The position numbers and the translations under genes were made by a program. The notes under the pieces were generated by a model. That model saw only the letters and a program-made list of their open reading frames with translations. It had not been told where the DNA came from and ran no database searches. A DNA stretch of 64,000 nucleotides, taken from the NCBI GenBank assembly GCA_027063785.1, contig JAMORC010000039.1, forward strand, positions 1-64,000. Direction: 5' to 3'. Numbering within the stretch: the first letter of the stretch is position 1; every line of letters starts with the position of its first letter. Below, piece after piece: positions 20,025 through 29,735 of this stretch. Source of the DNA: Desulfurobacteriaceae bacterium (GTDB taxonomy: Bacteria > Aquificota > Aquificia > Desulfurobacteriales > Desulfurobacteriaceae).

Positions 20025-21173
20025 ATGGAAATACCGTTTCATAAACCTTATATAAATGGAGAAGAAGAAAAAGAAGTTATTGACAGTCTTAGAAAAGGCT
20101 GGCTTACTATGGGAAAAAAAACGGTTGAATTTGAAAAGGAATTCGGAAATTACATTGGAGCTAAAAACGCTGTTGCTGTTAATTCATGCACAGCTGCTCT
20201 ACATTTAGCTTTACGATGTATAGGTTTAAAAGAAGGAGATGAAGTTTTAGTTCCGTCTGTCACTTTCGTCGCTACGGCTGAAGTGGTTGGTTACTTTGGA
20301 GCAAGACCAGTGCTTGTAGATGTGGAGCGGGACACCCATCTCATTGACCTGCGCGATTTGGAGAAGAAGATTACAGAAAGAACCAAAGCAATAATACCGG
20401 TTCACTACTCTGGTCAACCTGCTGATATGGATGAAATTATAGAGATAGCGAGAAACCATAACCTCTATGTTGTAGAAGATGCAGCCCACGCTTTGCCTTC
20501 AAGCTACAGAGGAAGAAGAATTGGAACCATTGGAGATTTAACGGCTTTTAGCTTCTATGCTACGAAAACCTTGACGACCGGTGAAGGTGGAATGATAACG
20601 ACAGATAACGATAAATGGGCGGAGAAGATAAGAGTTCTTAGACTTCACGGGATCAGCAAGGATGCATGGAAAAGGTACACTAAGGAAGGAAGTTGGGAAT
20701 ATGACGTTCTTGAAAATGGTTATAAATATAATATGACAGATATAAACGCAGCTCTTGGATTGGCTCAGCTAAAAAAAGTAGAGTGGATGTGGAGGGAAAG
20801 GGAAAAAATTGCAAATATGTACAACGAAACTTTTAAAGATTATGACGAATTGATTCTTTATAAAATTAAACCAGATAGGATTACCTCGTGGCATCTTTAT
20901 CCTTTAAAGTTGAACCTTGAATCTCTTAAGATTAATAGGAATCAGTTTATTGAGGAGTTAAAGAGAAGAGGAATTGGGACAAGTGTTCATTTTATACCTC
21001 TTTACAGGTTCTCTTATTACAAGAAACTAGGATATAGAGCAGAGGATTTCCCTAACAGTGAGTGGATTTTTGAAAGGGTTGTTTCTTTACCGATCTTTCC
21101 AGGTATAAAAAAAGAGGAAGTTGAATACGTTATTGAAAACGTTATCGATATTGTTAAGAAAAACAGAAGGTGA
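20025..21173 (+). CDS. DegT/DnrJ/EryC1 aminotransferase (ArnB/PglE/PseC-like)
   Basis: A 382-residue PLP enzyme with a canonical layout: IPFHKPYINGEEEKEVIDSL at the start, AVNSCTAALHLAL, VEDAAHALPSSYRG and the lysine motif FYATKTLTTGEGG. ATG 20025 follows AAAGGAG. Next to PglC-like and PglF-like genes it probably aminates the 4-keto-6-deoxy product of PglF, as PglE does on the way to diacetamido-bacillosamine. No PglD-type acetyltransferase follows; the only hexapeptide acetyltransferase here is WlbB. Confidence 0.78.
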   Translation: MEIPFHKPYINGEEEKEVIDSLRKGWLTMGKKTVEFEKEFGNYIGAKNAVAVNSCTAALHLALRCIGLKEGDEVLVPSVTFVATAEVVGYFGARPVLVDVERDTHLIDLRDLEKKITERTKAIIPVHYSGQPADMDEIIEIARNHNLYVVEDAAHALPSSYRGRRIGTIGDLTAFSFYATKTLTTGEGGMITTDNDKWAEKIRVLRLHGISKDAWKRYTKEGSWEYDVLENGYKYNMTDINAALGLAQLKKVEWMWREREKIANMYNETFKDYDELILYKIKPDRITSWHLYPLKLNLESLKINRNQFIEELKRRGIGTSVHFIPLYRFSYYKKLGYRAEDFPNSEWIFERVVSLPIFPGIKKEEVEYVIENVIDIVKKNRR

Positions 21174-21178
21174 AAGAA

Positions 21179-21784
21179 ATGCTTTATGAAAAATACTTTA
21201 AAAGAATTTTTGATTTTATAGTTTCCTTATGTGGTCTTATAGTTCTTTCTCCGATATTTACCATAGTTGCTATTTTAATTAAAATCGAAGATGGTGGAAG
21301 TATATTTTTCAAACAAACAAGAGTAGGACAAAACGGAAGGCTGTTTAAAATTTATAAATTCCGAACAATGATTGAAAAGGCAGAGAAAATAGGACCTCAA
21401 GTGACGAAAGAGGACGACCCAAGAATTACAAAAATAGGTAGATTATTAAGGAAGTATAAATTAGACGAGCTTCCTCAACTTATAAATGTTTTAAAGGGAG
21501 AAATGAGTTTAGTTGGTCCCCGACCAGAAGTACCTAAATATACAAGGTTTTTTGAGAAAGACTACAAGGAAATTTTAAAAGTAAGACCGGGAATAACTGA
21601 TTATGCCTCTTTAGAATATAAAGAAGAAAACAAACTTCTTAAAGGAACCGACAATCCTGAAAAGATGTATTTAGAGAAAATACTCCCCAAGAAAATCAAG
21701 TACTACAAAAAATACTTAAATGAGATGGGACTTTTGACTGACTTAAAACTTATTTTAAAAACATTAATAAGGGTTTTAAAATGA
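21179..21784 (+). CDS. pglC: Undecaprenyl-phosphate sugar-1-phosphate transferase (PglC type)
   Basis: A small monotopic phosphoglycosyl transferase of 201 residues. It has one N-terminal re-entrant hydrophobic stretch (RIFDFIVSLCGLIVLSP), the basic segment FKQTRVGQNGRLFKIYKFRT, the catalytic Asp-Glu pair in KYKLDELPQLINVLKGEM and SLVGPRPEVPKY. It starts glycan assembly by placing the first sugar phosphate on undecaprenyl phosphate at the cytoplasmic membrane face. The size matches the PglC core without the extra domains of WbaP. GTG 21170 is an alternative start. It overlaps the pglF-like gene by four bases. Confidence 0.85.
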   Translation: MLYEKYFKRIFDFIVSLCGLIVLSPIFTIVAILIKIEDGGSIFFKQTRVGQNGRLFKIYKFRTMIEKAEKIGPQVTKEDDPRITKIGRLLRKYKLDELPQLINVLKGEMSLVGPRPEVPKYTRFFEKDYKEILKVRPGITDYASLEYKEENKLLKGTDNPEKMYLEKILPKKIKYYKKYLNEMGLLTDLKLILKTLIRVLK

Positions 21785-23640
21785 AAGAAATTTTTAAACC
21801 AACTAAGATTAAACGAACACTATTCTTTCTAACCAGCGACATAATTTTGTTTTTACTCAGTTTCTATCTGTCTTTTCTATTAAGATTTAACTTTACAATC
21901 CCTGATAGTTATATAAAAATCTTCTCATACTGGGCCCCTTCTATTGTTTTTCTAAAAATTCTTACATTTTGGGTCCTAGGCATATACAAGGTTAACTGGA
22001 GATTTATTGGATTAAATGAATTTATCAAGATAGCTACTGGATTAGGAATAGACACAATTATTCTATTTTTCCTCATCCTTTTATCTCGAAACAAAATTCC
22101 ATATTTTTTTCCTCCCTTGAGTATTATCCTTATAGATTTTTTTATTTCCCTTTCCCTTATATCCTTAGTAAGGATTGCAAAAAGGATTTATTTAGAAATA
22201 ATTAAAAAAAAAGAAAGTCTCAAAAGAACTGTTATTATAGGGGCTGGAAATACAGGAGAAAGAATTGTCAGAGAGCTTAAAAGAAATGGCAAATTTAACC
22301 CTGTATTTTTTGTAGATGATGATCCTAACAAAATCGGAACTTGCATTCATAATGTACCAGTTCTCGGAAAAATTAAAGACTTACCCAAACTACTAAAAGA
22401 CAATCATGTTGAAATGGCAATTATCGCTATTCCGTCTCTTTCGCATAAAAAAATAAGAGAGATATTTAACCTTCTTGTAAATACAGGAATAAAAGACATA
22501 AAAATTGTTCCAAGTATATCAAAATTGCCCTCACAAGTTTCCAATATAAAGGATATTAAGGATATATCAATAGAAGATCTTCTATATAGAGATCCTGTCA
22601 ACATTAACTATGAAGATATACAAAATTTCTTACAAAATAAAAAAATTCTCGTTACTGGTGCGGGGGGTTCAATAGGTTCTGAAATAGTCAGGCAACTTAT
22701 AAACTTTCAACCTCGGGAACTCATAGCTTTAGAAATTGATGAAACAGAATTACATAATCTATCTCTAGAACTGGCAGACAAAATAAAGAAAAAAGGAATT
22801 ACCTTCAAACCTATTGTCGCTGATATACGAGACAGCGGGAAAATTAGAAAAATCTTTTCAGAAGAAAAGCCTGAAATAATTTTTCATGCAGCTGCCTACA
22901 AACATGTTCCTTTAATGGAATATTTCCCCGAAGAGGCAATTAAAACAAACATTATAGGTACCTACATTGTTGCCAATGCAGCACTTAAAAGCGGAGTTGA
23001 GAAGTTCATAAACATATCCACGGATAAGGCCGTAAATCCAACAAGCATAATGGGAGCTACAAAAAGGCTGGCAGAAATAATATGTAGATCTCTAAATGAA
23101 TTAGGAAAAACTAAATTCATATCTGTAAGATTCGGAAATGTTTTAGGTAGTAGAGGAAGTGTTATTCCTATTTTCCTAGAACAGATAAAGAAGGGAGGCC
23201 CTGTTACAGTAACCCATCCCGAAATGAAAAGGTATTTTATGACCATCCCAGAAGCTGTACTTTTAGTATTTCAAGCTGCAGCTATGGGTAAGGGAGGTGA
23301 AGTTTTTGTCCTTGATATGGGGGAGCCAATAAAGATAGTTAATCTCGCTGAAGATTTGATAAGATTACAAGGACTTGAACCTTATAAAGATATTGATATC
23401 ATCTTTACTGGTTTAAGACCAGGGGAAAAACTTTTTGAAGAGCTTTTGACAGCCGAAGAAGGAACAGATCAGACTTATCATGAGAAAATATATATTGCTA
23501 GAATAAAAACGCTTTACTCACCTGATAAGATAAAGCAAATAATCCAGGAGTTACAGGAGGCCTTAAAGGATATTGATAGAAACAAATTGATTTTCATTCT
23601 CAAAAAATATGTACCTTTTTATAACAGAGACAACAAATAG
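21781..23640 (+). CDS. pglF: UDP-sugar 4,6-dehydratase, membrane-bound (PglF/WbpM/CapD type)
   Basis: A 619-residue protein. Four N-terminal membrane segments (to about residue 140) precede a first Rossmann domain (VIIGAGNTGERIVREL). The catalytic SDR domain follows (VTGAGGSIGSEIVRQL near residue 292, then HAAAYKHVPLMEYFPEEAIK). PglF/WbpM converts UDP-GlcNAc to the 4-keto-6-deoxy sugar. As in WbpM, Met replaces the usual Tyr of the SDR triad (NPTSIMGATKRLAE). It forms one transcription unit with pglC and the aminotransferase. The next DNA is an IS remnant. Confidence 0.88.
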   Translation: MKEIFKPTKIKRTLFFLTSDIILFLLSFYLSFLLRFNFTIPDSYIKIFSYWAPSIVFLKILTFWVLGIYKVNWRFIGLNEFIKIATGLGIDTIILFFLILLSRNKIPYFFPPLSIILIDFFISLSLISLVRIAKRIYLEIIKKKESLKRTVIIGAGNTGERIVRELKRNGKFNPVFFVDDDPNKIGTCIHNVPVLGKIKDLPKLLKDNHVEMAIIAIPSLSHKKIREIFNLLVNTGIKDIKIVPSISKLPSQVSNIKDIKDISIEDLLYRDPVNINYEDIQNFLQNKKILVTGAGGSIGSEIVRQLINFQPRELIALEIDETELHNLSLELADKIKKKGITFKPIVADIRDSGKIRKIFSEEKPEIIFHAAAYKHVPLMEYFPEEAIKTNIIGTYIVANAALKSGVEKFINISTDKAVNPTSIMGATKRLAEIICRSLNELGKTKFISVRFGNVLGSRGSVIPIFLEQIKKGGPVTVTHPEMKRYFMTIPEAVLLVFQAAAMGKGGEVFVLDMGEPIKIVNLAEDLIRLQGLEPYKDIDIIFTGLRPGEKLFEELLTAEEGTDQTYHEKIYIARIKTLYSPDKIKQIIQELQEALKDIDRNKLIFILKKYVPFYNRDNK

Positions 23641-23728
23641 AATATAATTATAGTTTATGCAGGGAGGAAAATCTTGGGAAGAAGAAGATTGGAATTCAGT
23701 GCTCAAGATGCTAAAATAATTATGCCAT

Positions 23729-24490
23729 GAGAGGAAAAGAGGAAGACCAAGAAAATACCGACACGATATAAAGTGCCCTAACTGCGGTTCTAATTGGTGC
23801 AAGAAGAATGGACATCAAAACGGAAAGCAGCGTTTTAGATGCAACGAATGCGGAAGAGTATTTACTCCGGAAGCCGTTAGAAAGAAACATTCACTGGAGA
23901 TAGAAGCTCTTTGCACTTAAAATGCTTGCCGAAGGAATGGGCATAAGTGCAGTTACAAGGGCGCTGGGAATTCCCGAAGGAACAGTCTCCTGTTGGCTCC
24001 ACAGAGAAGGAGAAAGACTAAAGAGGATTAACAAAGAAAAGGTTCAGAAGATTAAAGATTAAGAAAGAAACAGGATTAAAAGGAGTAGACAGCATCTCAC
24101 TTGACGAAATGTGAACGTAGGTAGATGCCCGTAGAGGGGAGAAAAGAAATTTCAAGTTCATCTGGACAGCAATAATAGAGGATAAAGGCGAAAAGGTAGT
24201 TACTTTTGAGGTGGGTGATCGAGACGAGGAAACTTTTTTAAAAGATGTGGGAGAAGATTCCGATAGCTAAGAAGTATTACTCTGACAGGTATGAAGTGTA
24301 TACCGAGAACTTGCCGTTATCCAAGCTGGAGGTGGGGAAAAGGGGGATTAACAGGAATGAAAGCTTACATGCTGTTTTGAGGGATAGGATGAGCAGGTTG
24401 AAAAGGAGAACGAGAAGTTACAGTAAGAGTGAAAAGGCTTTAAGCTGTCATATAGCAATAACTCTTACTTATGGAGGAAGAAGTCGTGTT
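23729..24490 (+). pseudogene. Decayed IS1-family transposase
   Basis: Readable pieces follow the IS1 order: an InsA-type zinc finger (IKCPNCGSNWCKKNGH, RFRCNECGRVFTPEA), a helix-turn-helix (GMGISAVTRALGIPEGTV), a DDE-region piece in which a Trp codon reads TGA and a Tyr codon reads TAG (around 24111-24120), and a C-terminal piece (NESLHAVLRDRMSRLKRRT) in another frame. At least one frameshift and three stops make it inactive. No clear terminal repeats were identified. It separates pglF from pglB. Confidence 0.72.
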
Positions 24491-24603
24491 AACTATAACA
24501 TTTTTTTGAAAGGAATTCTACTGGTTGAGTTCTTTGTATTCTATATGCTATATTGGTATATCTATAGAACATTAACGGCATCTACAAGGTTGGGGAGAAG
24601 ATA

Positions 24604-26634
24604 ATGCTTAACTGGAGAAGAATATCCCTGTTGTTATTCATTACTGCACTTCCAGTATTCATAGGACTAGAAGCAAGGTTTAACGACTTGGAAATTTGGC
24701 AAAAAAGGGCGCATTCCTGTTTCTACGAAAAAAAACCTCTATTTACAAGTTATGATGCATTCCTTTTCGCAAGGTATGCAAAAGAAGAGGCCTGCGGGAA
24801 GTATAAAGCCGAAGCTCGGGACAACATTCGTTTTGTTCCTGATAACTTATTGACAAATAACGTTACTTATCCATCTCCAATTCCATTAGAGAGCTGGATA
24901 ACTGCAAAACTTATGAACCTCACAAATACCTCTATAGAGTGGATTGCTCTTTACCTTACACCCATTTTTGCCGTTTTCTTTGTAATACCTTTTTCCCTGT
25001 ACTTTTACAGAATAGGACTTCCGCTAACCGGTCTGGCCGGATCTATCGTCGGAGTGATCTCCCTGATTTATGTTATTAGAACAAGCATTGTCCGTTTTGA
25101 TACAGATTCACTCAACCTGTTTTTTCCGTTTTTAATTGCCTTCCTCCTCCATACTGCCATTGATTTTAAAAGTAAAAAAAGGTATTTGACTCTGGCTACT
25201 ACCGGTATTGTGTCGTACTTATACTATTGGTGGTATGGCCATCCCGGAATTATCTTGGTTATATTTGCCTTTTTTACCTTTTTGGAACTTTTCCTTTACA
25301 AAATTGAACTAAATCAAGTTTTAAAAGATATTGGACTGCTTTCCCTTTTTTCTAATCCACTGGTTTTGGTTAACGGTATTTTTAATTTGATAGCTTCTAC
25401 TAAAACTTATCTGATAAACTACTTTAAACCGGCGGTAGAAGGTGGTTTTCCAAATGTTTTAATGTCCATTAGCGAGGCTAAACATTTTGACTTGGACAAG
25501 CTTTCGGTTCTGACGGCAGGTAATAAGTGGGTTTTCTTCGTAGGAATTGCCGGGATAATTGTTTTGGTATTAAGAAAGTGGAAAGACGCTTTTTTACTTT
25601 TGCCTGTTCTGCTGATAGGTCTTATGGCTTTGAAGGGAGGAAACAGGTTTGCTATGTACTTGGCTCCCTTTGTGGGGGCCGGTTTCGGATATCTGTTTGA
25701 AGCCGGTTTGGAATCTCTAAAAGAAAATAAGAAACGGCTACTGTTGTATGCTTTTTCATTCTTAATAGTTCCGGCTATCCTAATCTACTCCAACAGAAAT
25801 TCAATCAAGTTTTCCATAACTCCCAAGATAACACCAGCTCTTGCAGGGGATTTTGAAAAGCTTACAAGACTAACTCCAAGCAACAGCTGGATATGGACCT
25901 GGTGGGATTACGGCTATGCCATTCAGTATTATGCAGGCAGGGGCGTTTACCACGACGGCGGCAGCCAGGGATCTCCCAAAACCTACTTCGTTGCAACTTC
26001 CTTTTCTACCGATAAACCGGAGGTGGCTCGTAACGTTATTCTGGGGATATCGAACATAGGGGCAACCGGTATAAAAAAACTGCTTAAGGAAGGAAAAAGA
26101 CCTGAAGAAATCAGGAGTCTGATTTTCTCCGGAGCTTATTCTAAGCCTGTCAGAAACCCGGTTTACTGGGCTTTCACGGGTGATGAGGTTGGAAAATTTG
26201 CTTGGATTAACTACTTCGGAACCTGGGATTTTAAGAGGAAGAAGGGCAAGTGGTCTCCGATTTTCGAGCTGGGAAACTGCAGAGTGGTTTCCAAAAATGT
26301 TATTGCCTGCGGCGTTAAGGTGTTAGACCTAAACAAAGGAGTACTAATACTTCCCAACAGGGAGATACCCTTAAAAGCCCTTATCCTTAAAGACAGAGAC
26401 AAGGAGAAAAAAGCAGAGAAGTCCTATCATGACAAAGGACTTTACTTAGAAATTATAAGAAAAGGAACAAGAGACTACCTTTATTTAGTTCCACCACAGG
26501 CTTTCCCGTCCATGTTCAATCAAATGTACTTACTGAAAAACTTTGATAACAGATATTTCGAGCTTATATACGACGATTTTCCGACAATGGTTCTATACAA
26601 AGTTAAGGAAACCGGAATTAAGGAAAAGGGATGA
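24604..26634 (+). CDS. pglB: PglB/STT3-type oligosaccharyltransferase
   Basis: A 676-residue protein: about 13 membrane segments, then a periplasmic C-terminal domain. Signatures: an early Asp loop (SYDAFLFARYAKE), a DTD-type loop (RFDTDSLNLFFP) and the STT3 WWDYG motif at residues 433-437, followed by YHDGG as in Campylobacter PglB. It transfers lipid-linked glycan to Asn in D/E-x-N-x-S/T sequons in the periplasm. At 676 residues it is near the C. jejuni length of 713. It starts at ATG 24604 after GGGGAGAAG. It is less A+T-rich than the genes before it. It overlaps the next gene by four bases. Confidence 0.88.
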   Translation: MLNWRRISLLLFITALPVFIGLEARFNDLEIWQKRAHSCFYEKKPLFTSYDAFLFARYAKEEACGKYKAEARDNIRFVPDNLLTNNVTYPSPIPLESWITAKLMNLTNTSIEWIALYLTPIFAVFFVIPFSLYFYRIGLPLTGLAGSIVGVISLIYVIRTSIVRFDTDSLNLFFPFLIAFLLHTAIDFKSKKRYLTLATTGIVSYLYYWWYGHPGIILVIFAFFTFLELFLYKIELNQVLKDIGLLSLFSNPLVLVNGIFNLIASTKTYLINYFKPAVEGGFPNVLMSISEAKHFDLDKLSVLTAGNKWVFFVGIAGIIVLVLRKWKDAFLLLPVLLIGLMALKGGNRFAMYLAPFVGAGFGYLFEAGLESLKENKKRLLLYAFSFLIVPAILIYSNRNSIKFSITPKITPALAGDFEKLTRLTPSNSWIWTWWDYGYAIQYYAGRGVYHDGGSQGSPKTYFVATSFSTDKPEVARNVILGISNIGATGIKKLLKEGKRPEEIRSLIFSGAYSKPVRNPVYWAFTGDEVGKFAWINYFGTWDFKRKKGKWSPIFELGNCRVVSKNVIACGVKVLDLNKGVLILPNREIPLKALILKDRDKEKKAEKSYHDKGLYLEIIRKGTRDYLYLVPPQAFPSMFNQMYLLKNFDNRYFELIYDDFPTMVLYKVKETGIKEKG

Positions 26635-26981
26635 GAAGGCTGATTCTTACTTTAGTTGTGTCCGCCCTCTCAGTTACCGGTGCGCTGGCCGATACGGGTT
26701 GGTTTAAAGTTTTTAAAAAGCACAAGGTCTACTACAAGCCCTTTGTTGACGTTAAAACCTCTGAAAACATTCTTGTCCTTTTTATAACGGAAGAAGGCAG
26801 GGTTTACAAGGGAAGGTGCAAAAGCAAACTAAAGTTAGAAACCTGCGCCGTTACTCCAGGCAAGATTTTCCCAACCAGCACGGTTGAAATAAGGTACATT
26901 GTACTGAAGTTAAACAGGTTCCGTGCTGCGGAAGTGATCAAAACCGGAGTTATCAATGGCCTAAATGTAATAGAAAAGTAA
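26631..26981 (+). CDS. Small secreted protein of unknown function
   Basis: A 116-residue protein with a clear Sec signal peptide (RRLILTLVVSALSVTGALA, cleavage after about residue 20). The mature part of ~95 basic residues has two Cys (GRCKSKLKLETCA), probably a disulfide in the periplasm. ATG 26631 overlaps the pglB stop. No family recognised; its position suggests a helper or target of the glycosylation system, which is inference. Confidence 0.6.
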   Translation: MRRLILTLVVSALSVTGALADTGWFKVFKKHKVYYKPFVDVKTSENILVLFITEEGRVYKGRCKSKLKLETCAVTPGKIFPTSTVEIRYIVLKLNRFRAAEVIKTGVINGLNVIEK

Positions 26982-26985
26982 AGCA

Positions 26986-28434
26986 CTACTCCTTCCAGAA
27001 AGAGGGAAGTAACAGGGTAAGGACGGACAGGACTTCCAACCTACCGAGTATCATTTCCGTCGAAAGTATCAGTTTATCAAAATCAGAGAAGAAAGAAAAA
27101 TTTCCGGCAGGGCCAACCTTTGAAAGCCCGGGGCCCAAGCTGGTTATGCAGGCTATTGACGCAGAGAAAGCGGTTATGAGATCGTATCCGGAGAGGGTAA
27201 TTATCAGTCCTACAAGTACTGCTGTCAGGAAGTAGAGTGATATAAAAGCCCAAACAGCGTTTAGAGTTGAGATATCAAGCGTTTTATCTCCCAGTGAAAC
27301 TCTGTAAACAAGCCGGGGATGAACAGTTTTCTTAAGTTCTCCCGCCATCGTTTTAAGCATTATGAGAAGTCTGAACTGTTTTATTCCCCCTGCTGTTGAT
27401 CCCGAAGAAGCCCCAATGAGGGAAAGGAGCATAATAAGGGCAAGAACAAAGGGAGGCCAGTGAGTGTAGTCGGTTGACGCATACCCCGTTGTCGAAACGG
27501 CCGTTGCTATCTGGAAAAAAGCATATCTGAATGCCGTTATTGGATCGTGATAAATTCCATCTTTGAGGAGAACTACCGTTGAAAGCAGTGTCGCTAAAAC
27601 GGTTATTATCAGGAGGCTTCTAACTTCATAGTAGGAAAAGAAATACCTAAAACTTCTTTTCTGGAAAGCTTTATAGTAAAGCGATAAGTTTGAAGCACCG
27701 AGTAACATAAACACTGCAACTATCATCTCTACGGAAAACGAGCGAAAAGCTCCTATACTGGCGTTCTTCGTTGAGAATCCTCCCGTTGCTACGGTTCCGA
27801 AAGTGTGTGTAACCGCTTCGTAAAGATCAAGTCCCGCCAGAAGGAGAAGGAAAATTTCTGCTGCTGTCAGTAAAAGGTAAACTACTAATATTGCCTTTGC
27901 TATTTCCTTTACTTTCGGAAGGATTTTTTCCTCTACTGCTTTTGAGGCTTCAAAGCGCATAAGCTGAGTGCCACCAACACCAAGGGCCGGAAGAATTGAG
28001 AGAGAAAACACAACAAATCCTATCCCTCCTATCCAGTGGGTCGTTGATCTCCAAAGAAGGACGCTTTTCGGCAGGCTTTCAATGTTTTTCAAGATTGAAG
28101 CTCCCGTGGTCGTAAATCCGGAAACCGATTCAAAAAACGCATCTACAAAGCGAGGAATTGCTCCGGTTTCCATATAACACAAAGCCGATAAAACAGGGAA
28201 GAGAAACCAGACCGAAACTACAATTAAGATCGCTTCTTTTACATTTAAGTCCAACTCTTTCCCTCCAACCTGAATCCCGACGAGAAACAGTGAAGCAGAA
28301 AGAATAAGGGGGAAAAGGAAATCTTCCGTCAATCCATCACCGACAAAGAAGGAGTAAACGGCGGGGATCAGAAAGGAAAGCGAAAGAATAAAGAGAAGCG
28401 TCGAAACGTACTTAAATATAAGCAGAGGCCTCAT
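26986..28434 (-). CDS. trkH: Trk potassium uptake membrane subunit
   Basis: A 482-residue polytopic protein with TrkH/KtrB pore features: ESVSGFTTTGASIL (selectivity loop 1), HTFGTVATGGFSTKN (loop 2), AVSTTGYASTDY (loop 3) and CITSLGPGLSKVGPAGN (loop 4), each with the expected Gly. It imports K+ together with TrkA. ATG 28434 overlaps the trkA stop by four bases. It converges with the small secreted gene, leaving only four bases between stops. Confidence 0.92.
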   Translation of the reverse strand: MRPLLIFKYVSTLLFILSLSFLIPAVYSFFVGDGLTEDFLFPLILSASLFLVGIQVGGKELDLNVKEAILIVVSVWFLFPVLSALCYMETGAIPRFVDAFFESVSGFTTTGASILKNIESLPKSVLLWRSTTHWIGGIGFVVFSLSILPALGVGGTQLMRFEASKAVEEKILPKVKEIAKAILVVYLLLTAAEIFLLLLAGLDLYEAVTHTFGTVATGGFSTKNASIGAFRSFSVEMIVAVFMLLGASNLSLYYKAFQKRSFRYFFSYYEVRSLLIITVLATLLSTVVLLKDGIYHDPITAFRYAFFQIATAVSTTGYASTDYTHWPPFVLALIMLLSLIGASSGSTAGGIKQFRLLIMLKTMAGELKKTVHPRLVYRVSLGDKTLDISTLNAVWAFISLYFLTAVLVGLIITLSGYDLITAFSASIACITSLGPGLSKVGPAGNFSFFSDFDKLILSTEMILGRLEVLSVLTLLLPSFWKE

Positions 28435-29723
28435 TGCCTCCTCGTTATGCAGATAAGCTTATCTCCTTTCTCAAGCCTTGTTTCCCCTTTTGCGATCTCC
28501 ACCCCATCCTTCCTCTTTATGGCAACCACGAGGCCGCAGAGTTCATTTCCCACCTCTTTTATTTTCTTACCCGCCCTACTTTCAGGCACTTCGGTTTCGA
28601 CAACGTCTATCTCTTCCGAAAGCTCAACGATCTCCAAGTATTTCCTGCGGCTTAGCTGTCTATAAACTTTAGAAGCCAGGAGCTTCCTCGGCACAAGAGG
28701 AACATCAATCCCCACAGAGGGAACTATCTTTTCATACTCAGGATGAGTTATCAAAGCAGAAGCTTTCCCGGCTCCGAGTTTCTTGGAAAGAATACCAGTC
28801 AGCACGTTAAGCTCTTCGTCCTCGGAAAGGGCAACTACTAAATCTGTCTTTTCTATACCTTCAGACTTCAAAAGTTCAACGTCGGTAAGTTCTCCGTGAA
28901 AGACCTCAATACCCGGGAACTCTCCGGCAACCTTTTCACAATTATCTTTCACCGAATCCACAAACTTTACCTTAAGATCTTTAAAATCCGACAGCCTGGC
29001 AAGCAGTTCCTCCGTAAAGCGAGAAAACCCCAAAACTACCACGGAAGTAACAGGCCTGTATTTTATTTCAAAAGCCTCCACAAGAAGCTGAACATCTTTT
29101 TCTTTTACCGCCACGTATATGACGTCTCCGGGATATATAAATGCTTCTCCTTTGGGTATTATGACCCTATCTTCCCTTTCAACTGCCACAATAGTAAAGT
29201 CAACTATTTCTCTCACAGGGTAAAGTTCTTTTACCTGCTTCCCGGCGAAAGGGTCTTCTACAGTCACTCTGTACTTAATTATCAGGAGTCCTTCATTCTC
29301 TATCCTTATTACCTCCTGGGCAAATGGATACTTCACCTGCGAAATGACCGTAGAAACAGTTTCAACAAGTATGTTTACCGTTTCCAAGCCGAGAAATTCC
29401 TTCACCGGAGGCGAAGACAGGGCTTTATTTTGAACTCTGACAATTACTTTTTCCTTTTTGAGAAGTGCCTTGAGAAGGGTTGCAATTGTCAGGTTTTTCT
29501 CTTCGCTTTCCGTCACTATGACAAACAGGTCAAAACTTGAAACTTTCTTAAGGCAGTTTATCTCTAAAGCATTACAATTCACCGCCAGAATATCGTAGCT
29601 ATACGAGAGATGCTCGAGCTTACTCGAATCGACATCAACAACTGCTATTTCATAGCCTTCCCTGCTCAACTTCCTCGTCAGGTAACTTCCGACAACACCT
29701 GCTCCAACGATGCAGACTTTCAT
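28431..29723 (-). CDS. trkA: Trk potassium uptake regulatory subunit
   Basis: A 430-residue protein with two RCK repeats, each a Rossmann NAD-binding domain plus a TrkA_C domain. The first opens VCIVGAGVVGSYLTRKL, the second VVVLGFSRFTEELLARL. The double-RCK length fits proteobacterial-type TrkA. It gates TrkH by nucleotide binding on the cytoplasmic face. Its start is only 12 bases from the divergent murJ start, so the promoters of both genes must lie inside each other's coding region. Confidence 0.92.
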   Translation of the reverse strand: MKVCIVGAGVVGSYLTRKLSREGYEIAVVDVDSSKLEHLSYSYDILAVNCNALEINCLKKVSSFDLFVIVTESEEKNLTIATLLKALLKKEKVIVRVQNKALSSPPVKEFLGLETVNILVETVSTVISQVKYPFAQEVIRIENEGLLIIKYRVTVEDPFAGKQVKELYPVREIVDFTIVAVEREDRVIIPKGEAFIYPGDVIYVAVKEKDVQLLVEAFEIKYRPVTSVVVLGFSRFTEELLARLSDFKDLKVKFVDSVKDNCEKVAGEFPGIEVFHGELTDVELLKSEGIEKTDLVVALSEDEELNVLTGILSKKLGAGKASALITHPEYEKIVPSVGIDVPLVPRKLLASKVYRQLSRRKYLEIVELSEEIDVVETEVPESRAGKKIKEVGNELCGLVVAIKRKDGVEIAKGETRLEKGDKLICITRRQ

Positions 29724-29735
29724 ATAATTCCCGCC

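Noticed and set aside
25431-25441. Second GGCGGTAG match (ops-like)
   Set aside because: It lies inside pglB codons, and position 11 does not match the ops core.
28896-29540. Plus-strand ORF of 214 codons
   Set aside because: It is antisense to trkA and has no recognisable domain.
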